64,000 bases of DNA from an uncultured Bacilli bacterium (GCA_934168205.1 CAKPMX010000004.1:59971-123970), one strand, 5' to 3'; positions 54,295 to 63,565 are shown, numbered from the stretch's first letter. The notes: a model not told the origin generated them from the sequence alone. Program-made: numbers and translations.

Positions 54295-54993
54295 ATGGAA
54301 AATAAAAAAATAGGTATCATCTTTGCCATGAAGGAAGAACTTGATGCTTTAAAAGAATATCTCACAGTAACTAATGAGTATGAAATATTTGAATTAAAGT
54401 TTTATGAAGGAACTATAAATAATGTTAAATGTATTTTAGTTGAATCTGGAATTGGCAAAGTAAATGCTGCTAGAACTACACAAATATTAATTGATAATAT
54501 GCAAGTGGATTATATTTTCAATATCGGAGTAGCAGGTGGAGTAGACTCAAATTTAAATGTTTTAGACGTTATTTTAGCTGATAAACTAGTTCAACATGAC
54601 TTTGATATAACTGCTTTTAATCATGAAAAAGGATATATTCCAAATGTTGGTACTTATATAAATTGTGATGAGTACTTATTAAAAGTTGCAGAAGAAGCTA
54701 TAAAAGATCCATCAGTAAAAGTAGGTACAATAGCATCAGGTGATATTTTTTGTACGGATATTAATATGAGTACAAAAATAAATAAGAAGTTTAATGCCTT
54801 AGCTGTTGAAATGGAAGGAGCAAGTATTGCTCAAGTATGTTTCTTAAGTCATATACCATTTTTAGTTATTAGAAGTATTTCTGATATTCCAGGTAATAAT
54901 AACACCATGGTATATGAAGAATTTTTGGACAAAAGTTCTAAAAAAATTGCCAAATTAATGAACGAAGTATTAAAAAATATAGAATTAAATTAA
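54295..54993 (+). CDS. mtnN: 5'-methylthioadenosine/S-adenosylhomocysteine nucleosidase
   Basis: A 232-aa enzyme that cleaves adenine from MTA, SAH and 5'-deoxyadenosine. MKEELDAL at the start carries the conserved Glu; GIGKVNAA, NIGVAGG, QHDFD, SGDIF and VEMEGASIAQV (purine and ribose contacts) follow. RSISDIPGN has the catalytic Asp. Length is normal. AAGGAG site. In the activated methyl cycle it feeds S-ribosylhomocysteine to LuxS if present. Confidence 0.92.
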   Translation: MENKKIGIIFAMKEELDALKEYLTVTNEYEIFELKFYEGTINNVKCILVESGIGKVNAARTTQILIDNMQVDYIFNIGVAGGVDSNLNVLDVILADKLVQHDFDITAFNHEKGYIPNVGTYINCDEYLLKVAEEAIKDPSVKVGTIASGDIFCTDINMSTKINKKFNALAVEMEGASIAQVCFLSHIPFLVIRSISDIPGNNNTMVYEEFLDKSSKKIAKLMNEVLKNIELN

Positions 54994-55039
54994 TGAGTTT
55001 AAAAATAATTTAACTATTAATTAAAAGGAAAAAATCAAT

Positions 55040-55654
55040 ATGGAAATAAAAGTTGTTGAAACAAAAGAAAAATTAAAAGAAGTATTTGTATTTTTATCAA
55101 GACTATTTTTTGAAGATGCAAAAGAATACAATGAACACTACTATACAATGTCCGAAAGATTTACAGAAATGTCTCATCAATTTGAAAAAGATAATGAACT
55201 ACTATTATATATAGAAGAAAATAAAAAAATAGTTGCGGCAATTACAGCTAAGAATATGGATACGGAAAAAAAGAAAATTACATTAGGAATCATTGGTGTT
55301 TCTAAAGAATATCGTAGAAAAGGCTATGCCAAAATTTTAATTAAAGAATTTGAAAACACATGTAAAAAGAAGAATATTATACATATTGATTTAGGTGCTA
55401 GATTTAGAGCTTGTCCATTATATATAGAAATGGGATATAAGCCTTCACTAATGATTCAAGTATTTGACTTCGCAACAATACAAGATATCAGAAAGGTAAA
55501 TACTTTTAACTTAAAAGAAAAATCTTCTTGGCAAGGTGATATATATGGCTTTATTTTCTATAATATTCCAAAAGTAGATGAAAAGTATATTGAAGTTTTT
55601 GAAAAAAATGTAAGTACTGCACATGCTCAATTTATATTTGAAAAAGATTTATAA
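55040..55654 (+). CDS. GNAT-family N-acetyltransferase
   Basis: A 204-aa protein. The acetyl-CoA loop is IGVSKEYRRKGYAKILIKEFE (R/Q-x-x-G-x-A/G pattern: RRKGYA), and a late YIEMGYKP strand follows, as in GNAT enzymes. The substrate is unknown. The terminal 60 residues extend beyond the core fold. AAAAGGAAA upstream. Confidence 0.75.
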   Translation: MEIKVVETKEKLKEVFVFLSRLFFEDAKEYNEHYYTMSERFTEMSHQFEKDNELLLYIEENKKIVAAITAKNMDTEKKKITLGIIGVSKEYRRKGYAKILIKEFENTCKKKNIIHIDLGARFRACPLYIEMGYKPSLMIQVFDFATIQDIRKVNTFNLKEKSSWQGDIYGFIFYNIPKVDEKYIEVFEKNVSTAHAQFIFEKDL

Positions 55655-55806
55655 CAAAAGGAGTCAAAATGAAAAATAAATCCTTTCAACTATGCATAGA
55701 AAAAATTTTCTTTCAAATATCTTAGTAATTATTTTCGTAATTTTTATGATATAATAAAAAAAATTTAAATTTGCTTTATAGAATGAAATGGTAGGTGACA
55801 AATATT

Positions 55807-56811
55807 GTGAAAAAAATTTATATAATAACAGGAGCAAATGGCTTTTTAGGAAATAATATTATAAGGAAATTGGAACTGGAAACAGATACAGAAATCAGAG
55901 CCTTTGTATTAAATGGTGATTCTATAAAATCACTACAGAATTTGAGATGTAAAATATACTATGGCGATGTAACCAACAAAGATTCTTTATCATCAGTTTT
56001 CGAAAATACTGATGGAAAAGAAGTATTTGTAATTCATTGTGCTGGAGTCGTATATATAAAATCAAAATATAATCCTTTTGTTTATAATGTTAATGTCATT
56101 GGTACTAAAAACATAGTGGAAAAGGTTTTAGAATCAAATGCAAAACTTATCTATATTAGTAGTGTGCATGCAATTCCAGAGAAACCTAATTATGACATAA
56201 TAACAGAAATAACTAATTTTAATCCTGACAATGTTCATGGATTATATGCCAAAACAAAAGCAGAAGCAGCAAAGTATGTAATGGATGCTGTTAAAGATAA
56301 AGATTTGAATGCGTGTATTATTCATCCTTCTGGAATTATAGGCCCAAATGATTTTGGAAATAGTCATTTAACACAATTAATAAAAGAAGTAATAAATGGC
56401 AAATTGTTTGCTTGTGTAAAGGGTGGATATGATTTTGTTGACGTTAGAGATGTAGTAGCTGGAGTTATTAATGCTTGTAAAACAGATAGTAAAGGTGAAT
56501 GCTATATCTTATCTAACAAATATATAACAATCAAGGAATTATGTGATTTGATTTGTGAAGTCCAAGGAAGAAAAAAAATTAAAATAGTATTACCGATAAG
56601 CATTGCAAAATTAGCAGCACCTTTATTTGAAATGTATTACAATTTAAAAAAACAAACCCCACTTTTTACAAAGTATTCATTATATACTTTATCATCTAAT
56701 GCTAATTTTAGTAATGCAAAAGCCAAACAATATTTAGATTTTAAAAACAGAAGTATGAAAGATACAATAAAAGATACTGTTGATTGGATAAATAAAAACG
56801 AAAATAAATAA
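55807..56811 (+). CDS. extended SDR NAD-dependent epimerase/dehydratase
   Basis: A 334-aa Rossmann enzyme. GTG 55807 is 9 nt after AGGTGA; an upstream GTG at 55795 is inside that site. ITGANGFLGNNI is the G-x-x-G-x-x-G cofactor loop, GDVTN the Asp that meets adenine, ISSVHAIP the catalytic Ser strand and YAKTKAEA the Y-x-x-x-K pair. The C-terminal half has a HPSGIIGPNDF block as in 3-beta-HSD/dihydroflavonol-reductase-like members. Substrate unknown, possibly a sugar nucleotide or ketone. Confidence 0.8.
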   Translation: MKKIYIITGANGFLGNNIIRKLELETDTEIRAFVLNGDSIKSLQNLRCKIYYGDVTNKDSLSSVFENTDGKEVFVIHCAGVVYIKSKYNPFVYNVNVIGTKNIVEKVLESNAKLIYISSVHAIPEKPNYDIITEITNFNPDNVHGLYAKTKAEAAKYVMDAVKDKDLNACIIHPSGIIGPNDFGNSHLTQLIKEVINGKLFACVKGGYDFVDVRDVVAGVINACKTDSKGECYILSNKYITIKELCDLICEVQGRKKIKIVLPISIAKLAAPLFEMYYNLKKQTPLFTKYSLYTLSSNANFSNAKAKQYLDFKNRSMKDTIKDTVDWINKNENK

Positions 56812-57012
56812 ACAATAATTTTATTATACGACTTGGTGTAGAAAATGTATAAACTGGTATTCTTAGGGTATTTCCCAATGCTAGATACTATGGCAAAAAA
56901 ATAGAGGAAAAATCTAATGAAATGCCAAATAATATATATCAAAAACAATGTCTATAACCAATATAATAAATAATAATACTACTAAAGTAATATTATCCTA
57001 AATTGAAATTTC

Positions 57013-57039
57013 AACCGCACCATCTGGTGCGGCTTTTTG
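57013..57039 (+). terminator. rho-independent terminator before the IS30 remnant
   Basis: CCGCACCA / TGGTGCGG perfect 8-bp stem with a 2-base centre and T5. Unusually GC-rich for this region. Confidence 0.75.
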
Positions 57040-57049
57040 ATACAATAAA

Positions 57050-57200
57050 AGGAGCCAAATCCCGGCAAGGAGGCTCCTATATGAATTATAAACAATTAAC
57101 AAAAGAAAAGAAAGCACAAATAGATATTTTACTTAAACAAGGTCTTTCTATGAGAAAGACAGCCAAAATATTAGAAAACACTCTATATGTTTCCTCAAAA
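57050..57200 (+). mobile_element. IS30-type transposase 5' remnant with ribosome-site-hiding hairpin
   Basis: ATG 57081 starts MNYKQLTKEKKAQIDILLKQGLSMRKTAKIL, the helix-turn-helix start of IS30-family transposases (MNYKQLT-x-x-x-x-x-QI-x-x-L-x-x-G-x-S-x-x-x-IA-x-x-L). Similarity fades by about residue 40 and the DDE domain is absent. AGGAGCC / GGCTCCT (57050-57056 / 57072-57078) pairs over the AAGGAGG ribosome site, a known way for IS elements to block translation from outside transcripts. Confidence 0.7.
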
Positions 57201-57224
57201 ATAAGCAAAATGTATAGTCTAAAA

Positions 57225-57503
57225 TTAAAAATTTTTCAAAAATTGTGTAATTTCTTTAATATTATACTTTTGATTATGCTCTTTAATATAAAAAGGCTTA
57301 TTTGATATTTCATTAACTTTGTATTCTAGTATTGTAAGAGTAGTAGGATATGTAATTTTATATTCAGTAGGTGTTATTACTTTTAAATTGGTGTGTAAGA
57401 TAGTTTTTGTTTGTCCTAATTTAACCTTATATTTAAATTCTTTTAAGATGTCGTTTAAATTTTTATTAGATTTTAAATTTTCAATTACTTTAAATTCAAG
57501 CAT
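57225..57503 (-). CDS. small protein of the leader-linked family (member A)
   Basis: A 92-aa soluble protein with AAAGGAAAA upstream on the minus strand. It is a diverged relative of the 90-aa and 95-aa proteins at 60206 and 63537. The shared pattern is T-N-L-x-x-I-x-P then a short strand with T-T, a NE pair, and an ending with an amphipathic helix plus L-K. All three lie behind the same type of structured leader with a terminator. No known family recognised. Confidence 0.5.
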   Translation of the reverse strand: MLEFKVIENLKSNKNLNDILKEFKYKVKLGQTKTILHTNLKVITPTEYKITYPTTLTILEYKVNEISNKPFYIKEHNQKYNIKEITQFLKNF

Positions 57504-57551
57504 GAAAAAAAGTTTTCCTTTCTGTGATAAGAGAACTTTTAAAGTTTTATA

Positions 57552-57660
57552 TAAAATAAAAACTCACGAACTTTTAAGTCCGTAAGTTGATTTCAAATGG
57601 AGCGATAACAAAGGTTATTCGAAACTCCTAATAGTAAAAGTTGATAAACAACTAATCACT
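57552..57660 (-). ncRNA. structured attenuator leader A
   Basis: Read on the minus strand: a hairpin GGAG-TTT-CGAATAAC ... GTTATCG-CTCC, then the conserved block ATCGCTCCATTTGAAATC (plus-strand 57589-57606). Directly after it is a 13-bp terminator stem (57561-57588, two G-U pairs) with a T-rich tail, then the ribosome site of the small gene. The block recurs in leaders B and C. Confidence 0.5.
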
Positions 57661-57762
57661 AAAATAATAATACCATAAATTGTTCTCAAAATCTATAATT
57701 AACCGTAAAAAAATGATATAATGTTTATATACATGATATTGTCTTTTGAATGGGTGGTTTAA

Positions 57763-58242
57763 ATGAATAAAATTAAAAATGATAGTTATTATATGAATTA
57801 TGCATTAAAATTATCAACTATTGCTAATTGTATTAAAGGTAAAGTTGGTGCAATTTTAGTAAAAGATAATGAAATTATTGCTGAAGGTGTTAATAGTGTT
57901 CCTAATGGAATTACACCATGTACTGAAGAAACTTGTATAAGAAAAAAGTTAAATTTAAAAAGTGGCGAAAATCAAGAACTATGCTTTGTTGTTCATGCAG
58001 AGCAAAATTCTTTAATAGATGCTTTAAATAATAAAATAGATGTTAAAGGTAGTACTTTATATGTAACTAAACAGCCTTGTATAATATGTGCCAAAATGCT
58101 TATAAATGCTGGAATTAAAAAGATTATATATTTAAAAGCATATCCTGATAAGTATTCTGAGATTTTATTAAAAGAAGCAGGAATTAAAATAAATAAGTTT
58201 GAAGGAGAATTAGATAATGAAGAAAATGGAATTAGAAGTTAA
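57763..58242 (+). CDS. dCMP/cytidine-type deaminase
   Basis: A 159-aa zinc deaminase. HAEQNSL carries the zinc His and catalytic Glu; PCIICAKML gives the two zinc cysteines (PC-x-x-C). The insertion with CTEETCIRKKLNLKSGENQELC, rich in Cys, resembles the extra zinc site of deoxycytidylate deaminases (ComEB-like). Converts dCMP to dUMP or a related reaction. It overlaps the next gene by 26 nt. The -10 TGATATAATG is near 57714. Confidence 0.8.
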   Translation: MNKIKNDSYYMNYALKLSTIANCIKGKVGAILVKDNEIIAEGVNSVPNGITPCTEETCIRKKLNLKSGENQELCFVVHAEQNSLIDALNNKIDVKGSTLYVTKQPCIICAKMLINAGIKKIIYLKAYPDKYSEILLKEAGIKINKFEGELDNEENGIRS

Positions 58243-59017
58243 AATATTAGATATTAATAAAAATGAGTTTATAGATAAAATTAAATCAATGGGAGCAGCC
58301 TTAAAAAAAGAAACTAAACAATTTTTATATACTTATGACTTACCTACAATATATGGTAGATTTATTGATATAAAAACTCAATTAAAAGATAATGAAAGTG
58401 AAATCAAATATGAAACTGCATTAGAAAAATTAAAATTATTATTTTTTGAACTAGATAATCTTTTAACAGAAGAAAGTAAAAAAGAATTAAAAGAAATTAT
58501 TGGTTGTGATAATGTATCTTGTTTATGCTTAAAAAATAACTTATTTGATTATTTAGACAATGACAAATTAGTAGACTTTATAAATAAATTTCATAATAAT
58601 TCAAAAAAATGGATAAGAGTTAGACAAACAAATGACAAGACTACAATAGCAGTTAAACATATTTTGGCTGATAATGGAACTGGTATTCAACAAATGTTAG
58701 AAACTGAAATTGAAGTTCCAAGTATTAAAGAAGCAAATGGTTTACTTGAAGCACTAGGATATTCCTATAAAAGTTATCAAGAAAAAGAAAGAATTACATA
58801 TGTTTTAGATGAATATGAATTAGATATAGATACTTGGCCTGGAATACCAACATATGTTGAAGTAGAAGGCAAATCCGAAGAAGATTTGGAAAACATATTA
58901 AGTAAATTAGGTTATTCAATGAAAGATACAGTATCATGTACTGCTGATGATATATATAGAAAATATGGATTATCGATGTTTGATAGTCGTGAAATCAAAT
59001 TTGAAAATTATAAGTAG
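58217..59017 (+). CDS. CYTH-domain protein (CyaB/thiamine-triphosphatase-like)
   Basis: A 266-aa protein. It begins MELEVKILDINKNEF (after two or three residues), the E-x-E-x-K start of CYTH tunnels (here LEVKIL). It continues with KKWIRVRQTNDKTTIAVKH (R-x-R and K-x-K metal/triphosphate contacts), ETEIEVPS, and ELDIDTWPGIPTYVEVEG (acidic strand). CYTH enzymes act on triphosphates (adenylyl cyclase class IV, thiamine or inorganic triphosphatase). An extra 100-residue segment interrupts the front half. Overlap with the deaminase suggests a shared nucleotide-related task. Confidence 0.75.
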   Translation: MKKMELEVKILDINKNEFIDKIKSMGAALKKETKQFLYTYDLPTIYGRFIDIKTQLKDNESEIKYETALEKLKLLFFELDNLLTEESKKELKEIIGCDNVSCLCLKNNLFDYLDNDKLVDFINKFHNNSKKWIRVRQTNDKTTIAVKHILADNGTGIQQMLETEIEVPSIKEANGLLEALGYSYKSYQEKERITYVLDEYELDIDTWPGIPTYVEVEGKSEEDLENILSKLGYSMKDTVSCTADDIYRKYGLSMFDSREIKFENYK

Positions 59018-59071
59018 AAGTATATTATTAAAAATTATTTATTAAGAAAAGTATTTTAGAAGGTATTATAT

Positions 59072-59583
59072 ATGAAAGTAGAAGCTTTCAATGGATTTTT
59101 AGAATTTAAAGAAGAAACATTTCCTTTTCCGTTTTCTGATAACAAAATTACTATTCATCCTCATTCAATAGATAAATGGAATGAACTGCTCGGAGAATGG
59201 TTTCATCATAGCACTAATAAAAAAACAAATGGTTAGATAAAATTATTATTGATGGTATAACGGCAAAAAGAAAAGGTGTAAAATTTTTTGTTACAGATAG
59301 TCCAGCATACTTTAATGGTTATTACACTTTTACTGTTGATTATATGTATATATATGATATTAACCATGAAACAAATGATATGTATGATGTTAAAGGTATA
59401 ATATTTAAGGGCCCTGAAATAAATTATTTTTATAATGTATCTGATTATATCAAAACTGATTTTAAAACTAAAAATAATAGTTTTGATAAGTTTTCTTTAG
59501 AATTAAATAGTAAGGATGATAAAAAATTTGGTAAGTTTAGATGGCGCAATTATTCAGTTTCAGTGAAAGGAAGTTTTTCTTGA
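59072..59583 (+). pseudogene. unknown protein with one frame break
   Basis: ATG 59072 starts MKVEAFNGFLEFKEETFPF ... WNELLGEWFHHSTN, then reaches TAG at 59234. An added A in the A7 run at 59219-59225 joins a frame that runs through WLDKIIIDGITAKRKGVKFFVTDSPAYFNGYYTFTVDYMYIYD to TGA at 59583. After that TGA the frame stays open for about 25 codons (ENDTYGPVEINSLLILELS) to the recombinase junction. Family not recognised; it may be a small immunity-type or viral-type protein. Confidence 0.5.
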
Positions 59584-59640
59584 AAAAAAGAAAATGATAC
59601 CTATGGACCAGTAGAAATAAATTCATTACTTATTTTAGAA

Positions 59641-60001
<361 letters not shown>

Positions 60002-60004
60002 TTA

Positions 60005-60058
60005 CTAAAAAAGAGGAGACAATAGTATCTAGTAAAGTCTAAATACTACTGACTCCTC
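60005..60058 (-). terminator. attenuator-type terminator before the serine recombinase
   Basis: Minus-strand stem GAGGAG ... CTCCTC with inner TAGTAT / ATACTA pairs and T6 after it, 20 nt before the recombinase ribosome site. A 25-codon frame with GGAGGT upstream (about 60107 to 60030, minus) overlaps its left arm. This suggests transcription attenuation by a leader peptide. Confidence 0.6.
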
Positions 60059-60205
60059 AATATAATTCATATTATATATTTTAATTTTATCTTTGCTTTT
60101 TATCATCGGTGTACCTCCATTTCTAGAGAATACCTCTTTCATTGGTTATATATAATATCATTTTTTAACAATTTGTCAATTCTCTGATTAGGGAATAAAT
60201 AGTAT

Positions 60206-60478
60206 TTAGATAGCTTTTAAATAATCTTCAAGTTCTGATAATTTTATCTTATTAGATAAATTCTCAATGAATATTTCATTAGAATAATTAAAAGCAAGAA
60301 ATGTAGTATTATTAATAATAATTCTATGTGGCTCAATATAAGTTAAATTAGTCCTATCAATTTTTCTAATACTACCATTAATAATAGTAGGTTTATTATT
60401 AGTAAAATCACATATAAACTCAATTTTCTTTCTTAATGATTCTTCTAATGATAGTTCTTCCTTAATAATATTTACCAT
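60206..60478 (-). CDS. small protein of the leader-linked family (member B)
   Basis: A 90-aa soluble protein with AAAGGATGG upstream. Near-homologue of member C: KIEFICDFTNNKPTIINGSIRKIDRTNLTYIEPHRIIIN aligns with KIEFICDFCNTKPKIINGNIRNIEHTNLSYIEPHRVIIK. It lies behind structured leader B and before the serine recombinase, all on the minus strand. The fold looks like a helix, a four-strand sheet and a final helix (LSELEDYL). Function unknown; linked by position to element integration genes. Confidence 0.65.
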   Translation of the reverse strand: MVNIIKEELSLEESLRKKIEFICDFTNNKPTIINGSIRKIDRTNLTYIEPHRIIINNTTFLAFNYSNEIFIENLSNKIKLSELEDYLKAI

Positions 60479-60551
60479 AGTTCCATCCTTTCTTTATAAA
60501 GTAGGATAGTCTTTGTATTCTTCCAAGCTGAAACGTAGGAGTTTGAAACAC

Positions 60552-60665
60552 AAAAAAACTAATCCAAATTGGATTAGTTATTTATCAAAACTCGAAAAGT
60601 TCGAGCAGATTTCACTATGGAGCGATTGGTTAAGTTATTTACAACTTTTCCATCACAATTGAGAA
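60552..60665 (-). ncRNA. structured attenuator leader B
   Basis: Minus-strand order: ATGGA ... TCCAT hairpin, the block ATCGCTCCATAGTGAAATC (plus 60608-60626), a small hairpin CTCGAA / TTCGAG (60591-60605), and a terminator AACTAATCC / GGATTAGTT with T run (60552-60579). Then comes the ribosome site of member B. Same order as leaders A and C. Confidence 0.55.
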
Positions 60666-60765
60666 TTAATACATACTAGTATCAATTTCTATATACACAT
60701 TACTATGAATTGTTAATAATTTCAATACAAATGATAAAATTTGCGAAATAAATGATATAATAGAT

Positions 60766-60794
60766 TTGTATAATTATTAAAAATATGGTATACT
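60766..60794 (+). promoter_or_regulatory. promoter of the peptide/ABC exporter unit
   Basis: TTGTAT, 17-nt spacer, TATACT. An additional extended -10 TGATATAAT is at 60753-60761. The downstream start of transcription near 60801 rules out translation from the ATG at 60785. Confidence 0.55.
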
Positions 60795-60865
60795 TTAATT
60801 GTAGTAATTCAATTAGTCCATTCGCGTTTTACTACCATATAAACAGATTGTTTAAAGGAATAATG

Positions 60866-60988
60866 ATGAGCCTTAAGAATCTCTTCATGAATGGCAAATT
60901 ACACACACTAAAAATTGTGATGTTTTTGCTATTTGTGAAAGGAGGTTCTTTTTATTTGAAATCACAATATAGGTGTAAAAAAATATGA
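60866..60988 (+). CDS. possible 40-aa exported peptide precursor
   Basis: A 40-codon frame with AAAGGA 6 nt before ATG 60866: MSLKNLFMNGKLHTLKIVMFLLFVKGG, then SFYLKSQYRCKKI. The polar start, hydrophobic stretch and GG just before a short basic, Cys-containing tail look like a peptide precursor. The next gene, 10 nt away, is a complete ABC exporter. It could equally be a non-functional frame; there is no homology evidence. Confidence 0.35.
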   Translation: MSLKNLFMNGKLHTLKIVMFLLFVKGGSFYLKSQYRCKKI

Positions 60989-60998
60989 GGGTAAAATT

Positions 60999-62684
60999 AT
61001 GAGATTATTTAAAGAAGTAATTAAAAACAACTTAAAAATGATAATATTTTATGTACTAATAGGTATTATTATTAATTTTTTAGATTTATATAGCGTAACA
61101 TACTATCAAAAAATATTGGATGCATTTCAATTTCAAACTCTTACAATAGTGCCACTAATAACATATGGGGTTTTATTATTAATATCTACAATACTGGGTT
61201 ATATTGAAAATTATCCAGAGCAACAAGTAAAAAATAAATTATATTTAGATTTCAAATTACAATCATTGAAGAAAATGAAATCAATAGATTATTTAGAGTA
61301 TCAAAAAATTGGAACAGGAAGACTTACTCAAAAAGCGGAAGATGGAGCAACAGCATCAAGAGATATAATGATTAATTTTTGGTTAAAATTATTTAGACAT
61401 TTATTACCAACTGCTATATTTAGTTTAATTTTTATCTTTAGAGTTAAAAAAGAATATGTTTTATTTGTATTTTTAGGTTATATTATAGTAGTTATTATTT
61501 CAAATTTGATTCTAAAAAAACTTTACAAATTAAAGGAAAGCATCTTATTAAATCAAGAATTTTTAAACAAACATTTAGTTAGAGGATTTATGGAATTAGT
61601 TGTATTCAGAACTAACAAAAAATTTGATACTGAATTAAAAGTAACAAAAGAAGGAATAAAAAATATAGTTGATGGTAAAATAAAAATTAAGTTAGTACAT
61701 GAGATATTTTTCACAGTGTTTGCTCTAATAGTAAATATTTTAAAAGTTGTTGTTTTAGGATATGCAGTTTTAAAATCTGATTTATCAGTTGGAGCTGTTG
61801 TAACAGTTATTTCATTACTTGGAAAAGCATATGAACCAATTGCAATTTTTAATGTTGAATATGTTGATTATAAATTAAATAAAGTAACTGTTAATAAATA
61901 TATTGAATTATTGGATATAAAAGATGATGAGGCATTAAATAGTGGATTAAAATTAAAAGAATTGAGTGGTAATGTTGAATTTAAAAATGTATCTTATTCT
62001 TACAATAATGAGAAAAATATAATTAATAATTTATCATTCAAAATAAATAAAAATTCATCAGTCGCATTAGTTGGAGAATCAGGTTCTGGTAAATCAACAA
62101 TAATAAAATTAATTATGGGGCTAATCAAATACGACAAAGGAAATATATTGATTGATGACAAAGAATTATCTAAACTGAATTTAAATTCATTTTACGATAA
62201 TGTAACTTATGTTTCACAAGAAGCTCCTATATTTGATGGAACTTTAAGAGAAAATTTAATATTTGATAAAAAAATTCCTGATGAAGAAATCATAAAAGTA
62301 TTAAACCTAGTTTGTCTAGACAAATTTTATGAAAAACTTGAAAATGGTTTAGACACAGAACTTGGTGAAAAAGGTGTAAGAATGTCTGGAGGAGAAAGAC
62401 AAAGAGTTGCACTAGCAAGATTATTCTTCGATGATTCTAAAATAATTATTTTAGATGAAGCAACAAGTGCAATGGATAATATCACTGAAAAACTTGTTAT
62501 GGAAAATGTTGTTAAACAATTAGATAATAAAACTTTAGTTGTAATTGCTCATAGATTAGAAACAATTAAAGATGTAGACAAAATATATGTTTTATCTGAT
62601 GGTATTATTCAGGAAGAAGGAAAATACAATGAATTATTAGATAAAAATGGGTATTTTACAAAACTATATAAATCCGCAAAATAA
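60999..62684 (+). CDS. ABC exporter (fused membrane and ATPase domains)
   Basis: A 561-aa half-transporter. Six membrane helices lie in residues about 10-290, then the ATPase with GESGSGKST (Walker A, about 359-367), QEAPIFDGTLREN (Q-loop), MSGGERQR (signature, about 462), IIILDEATSAMD (Walker B) and IAHRLETIK (switch His). The family works as a homodimer exporting lipids, drugs or peptides; no C39 peptidase domain is present. GAGGGTAAAA upstream of ATG. The short precursor-like gene before it suggests a peptide substrate, unproven. Confidence 0.85.
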   Translation: MRLFKEVIKNNLKMIIFYVLIGIIINFLDLYSVTYYQKILDAFQFQTLTIVPLITYGVLLLISTILGYIENYPEQQVKNKLYLDFKLQSLKKMKSIDYLEYQKIGTGRLTQKAEDGATASRDIMINFWLKLFRHLLPTAIFSLIFIFRVKKEYVLFVFLGYIIVVIISNLILKKLYKLKESILLNQEFLNKHLVRGFMELVVFRTNKKFDTELKVTKEGIKNIVDGKIKIKLVHEIFFTVFALIVNILKVVVLGYAVLKSDLSVGAVVTVISLLGKAYEPIAIFNVEYVDYKLNKVTVNKYIELLDIKDDEALNSGLKLKELSGNVEFKNVSYSYNNEKNIINNLSFKINKNSSVALVGESGSGKSTIIKLIMGLIKYDKGNILIDDKELSKLNLNSFYDNVTYVSQEAPIFDGTLRENLIFDKKIPDEEIIKVLNLVCLDKFYEKLENGLDTELGEKGVRMSGGERQRVALARLFFDDSKIIILDEATSAMDNITEKLVMENVVKQLDNKTLVVIAHRLETIKDVDKIYVLSDGIIQEEGKYNELLDKNGYFTKLYKSAK

Positions 62685-62686
62685 AG

Positions 62687-62718
62687 CGATGACTTATAAT
62701 GATAAGCCATCGTCTTTT
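62687..62718. terminator. bidirectional terminator
   Basis: CGATGACTTAT / ATAAGCCATCG stem (one mismatch) with AATG loop and T5 on the plus side, between the ABC exporter and the convergent relaxase remnant. Confidence 0.7.
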
Positions 62719-63565
62719 TCTTTGTCCTTTTTAGTTTTATAAAATTCTTTAGCTGCTTCATCCATTTCATCAGTTAAGTGTTTAGTTGCTTTTTCAATTT
62801 CTCTTTTATTAAATAAATTATGTTTTTTTATAAATTCTTGATTTGCTTTTCGGTTTTCAGGATCATAATCATGTTTGAAAGAAAATAAGCTTAATACTTT
62901 ATTATTAAATAATTTCTCAACTATCTTTTGAATAAATTTAGGAAGTTTTTCAAACACTTTATTTAAATGATTAATTAAATAATTAGTTTTTTCTTCTAAT
63001 TTCTCATACTTTTCTTTATATTGTTTATTTTCAAATTTTAAATGAATGTTTTCTTCGGTTAGTTTATTAATTTCATCTTGCATTTTGTTTTTTTGATTTT
63101 AATACAATTTTATTATTAAGTTTTTTCTTTTTATCTATTTCATCAGTTATATCGTTTTTATCTTTGGTAAGTTTTGTTATTTGTTTATTGATAGATTTTT
63201 TATTATCTTCTAAATCAGATGCTTCATTTTCAAGATTAGATATTTCCTGCTTAAGTCCTTTAACTCTTTCATTAAAGAGTTTTCTTTCATATGAAGTAAT
63301 ATCTCGATTTTTACCTTTTTCTTTTTCTTTAAGTTTGGAATTTAAACCATAAGCAACATTAAATTCATCAATACATCTTTCTCTCATTTTATCTTGAATA
63401 ACTACTAATGATTCTTTTGTAAATATAGAAGTTTTACCAACTTGCCTTGATAAACTTGTTTTACAATTTTCTTTTACTGGAACTCCAACTATGTGCATAT
63501 GTGGAGAGTGTTCATCAAAATGTATAGTGGCATTTGCTATATAAAAGTCTGGAACAATTTCTTTA
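62694..63565 (-). pseudogene. MobV/Pre-type relaxase, 5'-truncated and frame-broken
   Basis: The minus frame reads VPDFYIANATIHFDEHSPHMHIVGVPVKENCKTSLSRQVGKTSIF, with the HxDE-x-x-PH-x-H metal motif of MobV plasmid-mobilisation relaxases, then FTKESL and QDKMRERC. A long coiled coil (about 63370-62800) follows. The catalytic N-terminal part (about 100 residues including the nicking region) is missing: coding begins inside the end of the small gene C. A frame break in the A7 run around 63088-63096 splits the coiled coil; one A fewer would restore it. Remnant of a mobilisable element. Confidence 0.8.

Noticed and set aside
55669..55725. 18-codon frame with AAAGGAG ribosome site after the GNAT gene
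   Set aside because: Too short and without similarity; it may be the stub of a lost gene, as an alternative frame gives a hydrophobic stretch, but nothing supports a product.
56840..56900. Short frame MYKLVFLGYFPMLDTMAKK between the SDR gene and the IS30 remnant
   Set aside because: Nineteen codons without a ribosome site or recognisable family.
57319..57585. 88-codon plus-strand frame opposite small gene A
   Set aside because: The minus-strand gene has a ribosome site, leader and relatives; the plus frame also crosses the leader terminator.
60785..60865. Longer 67-codon form of the peptide frame before the ABC exporter
   Set aside because: The start lies within the promoter -10 region and has no ribosome site; the internal ATG at 60866 fits better.
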